Positions 62,116 to 64,000 of a stretch of DNA of 64,000 nt are shown piece after piece. Origin of the DNA: CAZRXG01 sp964603985 (lineage in GTDB: Bacteria; Chloroflexota; Anaerolineae; Aggregatilineales; UBA3940); contig CAZRXG010000017.1 in assembly GCA_964603985.1 (NCBI GenBank), forward strand, positions 1 through 64,000, in the 5' to 3' direction. Each line of letters begins with the position of its first letter. Position 1 is the stretch's first letter. The notes under the pieces were generated by a model. The model made no database searches. It saw only the letters and a list, made by a program, of their open reading frames with translations, and had not been told where the DNA came from. A program made the position numbers and the translations under genes.

Positions 62116-62559
62116 TCACCAATCCTCTACAAAGTACTCCCTCCAACCTGATGTGCATTTGTCCCACTTTACGACCAGGCGGTAGGTAATGGCATCGCCC
62201 AAAGGCTCATCCACGATATAAAGTTCATAGTCGCCGAATGGCGAAGCACTACCTTTGCATACGAGCCAGTCGTATGGCGTACATCCTGCCGCAGCGTAGT
62301 ACTCTACAATGTCCTCGTATGACCCCGTCGTTTCGTATGTGTACTCATAAACAGAGAACTCCGATAAATCGAAGATGACGGCTTTTCTCACCAGCACACT
62401 ATTTGGATAAACAGGTGCCTCAGGAATAGTAGTGTTGCGGACGTTGCAGCTTACGGGATCGTGAACAACCCTAACGTCCAATGCCCATGCAGCGAAAAAA
62501 ACCACAGCAATGACACCCAGCAGACGAACAATCATTTGCTCTATAGTTCTTCGAGGCAT
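62116..62559 (-). CDS. Membrane-anchored extracytoplasmic protein of unknown function
   Basis: 147 residues: one N-terminal membrane anchor or uncleaved signal (about 8-30, IVRLLGVIAVVFFAAWAL), then a beta-rich domain with four cysteines (in VSCNV, AAGCTPYDWLVCKG and WDKCTSGW) that could form two disulfides. The ATG at 62559 is chosen because GGGAG lies seven bases upstream, over a frame 19 codons longer. No family recognised. Confidence 0.65.
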   Translation of the reverse strand: MPRRTIEQMIVRLLGVIAVVFFAAWALDVRVVHDPVSCNVRNTTIPEAPVYPNSVLVRKAVIFDLSEFSVYEYTYETTGSYEDIVEYYAAAGCTPYDWLVCKGSASPFGDYELYIVDEPLGDAITYRLVVKWDKCTSGWREYFVEDW

Positions 62560-62633
62560 CGACAGCTCCCGGCGGCTGCATCCACTTCGAAGTAGGCACA
62601 CGGCACAAACGCACATCTGGTATCATAGGCGGC

Positions 62634-63431
62634 ATGAGCGAGCAACACAAACGCCTGATCCAGGCGCAGTTTGGCGCGAGCGCCCGCGCATACGTCACGA
62701 GCGCGGTGCACGCCAAAGGGCGCAGCCTTGAACGGCTGCTCGACCTGACGGAGCCGCAGCCCGGCTGGCGCGTGCTGGACATCGCGACGGGGGGTGGGCA
62801 CACGGCGCTGGCGTTCGCGCCACACGTGGGGAGCGTGATCGCGACCGACCTGACGCGACCGATGCTGCTGGCCGCGCGGGAGCACCTCGAAGCGCAGGGG
62901 GCCACAGAAGTCGCATTCTGCCAGGCCGACGCAGGGTGGCTGCCCTTCCGCGATGAGACCTTCGACTGCGTCTCGTGCCGGATCGCGGCGCACCACTTTG
63001 AGAATGCGGCGGCGTTTGTGCAGGAGGTGGTGCGCGTTCTGGCCGCCGGTGGGATCTTTGCGCTGGCGGACAATGTGGTCAGTGGGGAGCCGAAGGTCGC
63101 GCGGTTCGTGAACACGTGGGAGCGGCTGCGAGACCCGTCGCACAGGTGGGCGTACAGCCTGGACGATTGGGAGGCGTTCTGCTTTGCGGCGGGGTTGGAT
63201 GTCACGCATCGGGAGAGTTACCACAAGGAACTGGACTTCGATGAGTGGACGGCACGGATGAACGTCAGGGGGGATGACGTGACGCGGCTGCGGGCGCTGC
63301 TGCTCCAGGCTCCGGAGGAAGCGCGGGCGTGGTTGAATCCGCAGGAGGTTGGAAGTCGCCTGACGTTCCAGTTGGGCACGGGGATCGTGATCGGGAGGAA
63401 GCCCGCAAGCGAGGCAGGGAAGAGCGCATGA
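62634..63431 (+). CDS. UbiE-like class I methyltransferase
   Basis: A 265-residue SAM-dependent methyltransferase. The SAM loop is LDIATGGGHTALAFAPH (about 46-62), followed by TDLTRPMLLAARE, QADAGWLPFRDETFDCVSCRIAAHHF and VLAAGGIFALADN. A C-terminal extension of about 80 residues suits a small-molecule substrate. The 3' end overlaps lysA by 4 bp (ATGA), so the two are translated together; a link to lysine or peptidoglycan metabolism is possible but unproven. Confidence 0.88.
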   Translation: MSEQHKRLIQAQFGASARAYVTSAVHAKGRSLERLLDLTEPQPGWRVLDIATGGGHTALAFAPHVGSVIATDLTRPMLLAAREHLEAQGATEVAFCQADAGWLPFRDETFDCVSCRIAAHHFENAAAFVQEVVRVLAAGGIFALADNVVSGEPKVARFVNTWERLRDPSHRWAYSLDDWEAFCFAAGLDVTHRESYHKELDFDEWTARMNVRGDDVTRLRALLLQAPEEARAWLNPQEVGSRLTFQLGTGIVIGRKPASEAGKSA

Positions 63432-64000
63432 CGCTCGAATACAGGGAGCACGCGCTGCACCTTGACGGGGTATCGCTGGTGGGGCTGGCGGGGGAGTTTG
63501 GGACGCCGCTTTACGTAACCAGCCAGGCGGCGTTGAGGCGGGCGGCCAGTGAGTTAGACGCGGCGCTGGCCGGGCCGACCCCGCACCTGATCTGCTACGC
63601 GGTTAAGGCCAACCCGACGCTGGCGGTGATCCAGACCTTCGCGCAGATGGGGATGGGCGCGGATGTGACCTCCGGTGGGGAGCTTTACCGCGCGCTGCGG
63701 GCGGGCGTCCCGGCGGAGAAGATCGTGTATTCGGGGGTGGGGAAGACGCCGGGCGAGATGCGGCAGGCGCTTGAGGCGAACATCCGGGCGCTGCACGTCG
63801 AATCGGAGGATGAGGTGCACACGCTGGCCGGGGTCGCGGGGGACATGGGGCAGGTGGCGAGGGTGGCGTTGCGGGTCAACCCGGAGGTCGATCCGCGCAC
63901 GCACCCGCACATCGCGACAGGGCAGCGTGACAGCAAGTTTGGCGTTGCGCGGGGGCAGGTCGAGGCCGTCGTGGGATTGGTGAGGGACCGCCCGGCGCTG
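63428..64000 (+). CDS. lysA: Diaminopimelate decarboxylase (5' part, runs off the window)
   Basis: The first 191 codons of LysA, which decarboxylates meso-diaminopimelate to lysine. The PLP lysine motif YAVKANP is at about residues 57-63, followed by GADVTSGGELYRAL and VYSGVGKTPGEM. RVNPEVDPRTHPHIATG, DSKFGV and the start of the next helix follow. It is cut by the window end with no frame disruption. Start ATG overlaps the upstream methyltransferase stop. Confidence 0.95.
   Translation, partial: MTLEYREHALHLDGVSLVGLAGEFGTPLYVTSQAALRRAASELDAALAGPTPHLICYAVKANPTLAVIQTFAQMGMGADVTSGGELYRALRAGVPAEKIVYSGVGKTPGEMRQALEANIRALHVESEDEVHTLAGVAGDMGQVARVALRVNPEVDPRTHPHIATGQRDSKFGVARGQVEAVVGLVRDRPAL

Overview
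The window is GC-rich and densely packed with bacterial chromosomal genes. The mix suggests a member of the Chloroflexota, probably near Anaerolineae. Supporting points are a split glycine decarboxylase (gcvPA/gcvPB), a tig-clpP-clpX cluster, several lipoproteins with Thr/Pro-rich linkers, SH3-rich proteins, a tryptophanase, queuosine genes and no outer-membrane or LPS genes. The taxonomic placement is inference. The window holds about 58 protein genes or gene fragments, two tRNA genes (Leu-UAG, Val-UAC), a tandem glycine riboswitch and a probable structured RNA. No rRNA, CRISPR array or intact insertion sequence was seen.

Layout. 0.15-5.2 kb (minus): methyltransferase, YdjC-type deacetylase, glycerophosphodiesterase, a MoxR-like AAA+ ATPase and a class V aminotransferase. 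5.4-7 kb (plus): an MBL-fold hydrolase and a B3/B4-domain protein. 7-10.5 kb (minus): the protein quality-control cluster tig-clpP-clpX. 10.7-17.9 kb: tRNA-Leu, uvrA, an unusual AAA+/release-factor fusion and a PIG-L deacetylase. 17.9-24 kb: a caspase-like membrane protein, an MBL hydrolase, the overlapping tgt-uppP-PstS-like set and a TPR-like protein. 24-27.5 kb: a MurF-alanine racemase fusion that has lost key catalytic residues, and a degenerate metallophosphoesterase. 27.5-31.3 kb: promoter, tandem glycine riboswitch, gcvH, gcvPA and gcvPB. 31.4-37.7 kb: a double-barrel/SH3 protein, tRNA-Val, tatA, a dCTP deaminase remnant, argS, an XRE regulator and a TPR protein. 37.8-44.7 kb: an EF-G-like GTPase, tryptophanase and two tandem C39-like peptidase/TPR proteins. 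44.8-49.8 kb: a tight operon from murJ through two methyltransferases, a thioredoxin and a phosphomutase-like enzyme, then an AMMECR1 protein. 50.9-55.8 kb: thrB, an epimerase, a methyltransferase and a UbiB-like kinase. 55.8-59.6 kb: an alpha/beta hydrolase lipoprotein, GltD-like oxidoreductase and queG. 59.6-62.6 kb: a repeat-rich accessory stretch with a LexA-type promoter reading into a non-coding structured RNA, then small genes of unknown function. 62.6-64 kb: a methyltransferase overlapping lysA, which runs off the end.

The standout is the 1005-residue protein at 13.9-17 kb. Its N-terminal half is a ClpA/ClpC-type double AAA+ unfoldase with a disabled first ATPase and a putative ClpP-docking tripeptide. 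It is fused to a full-length RF2-like release factor that lacks both the SPF stop-reading motif and the GGQ catalytic motif. This suggests an undescribed ribosome-targeted unfoldase. Second is the LexA-box-flanked promoter at 60.13-60.19 kb, which drives a HEARO/omega-RNA-like transcript with no nuclease gene beside it.
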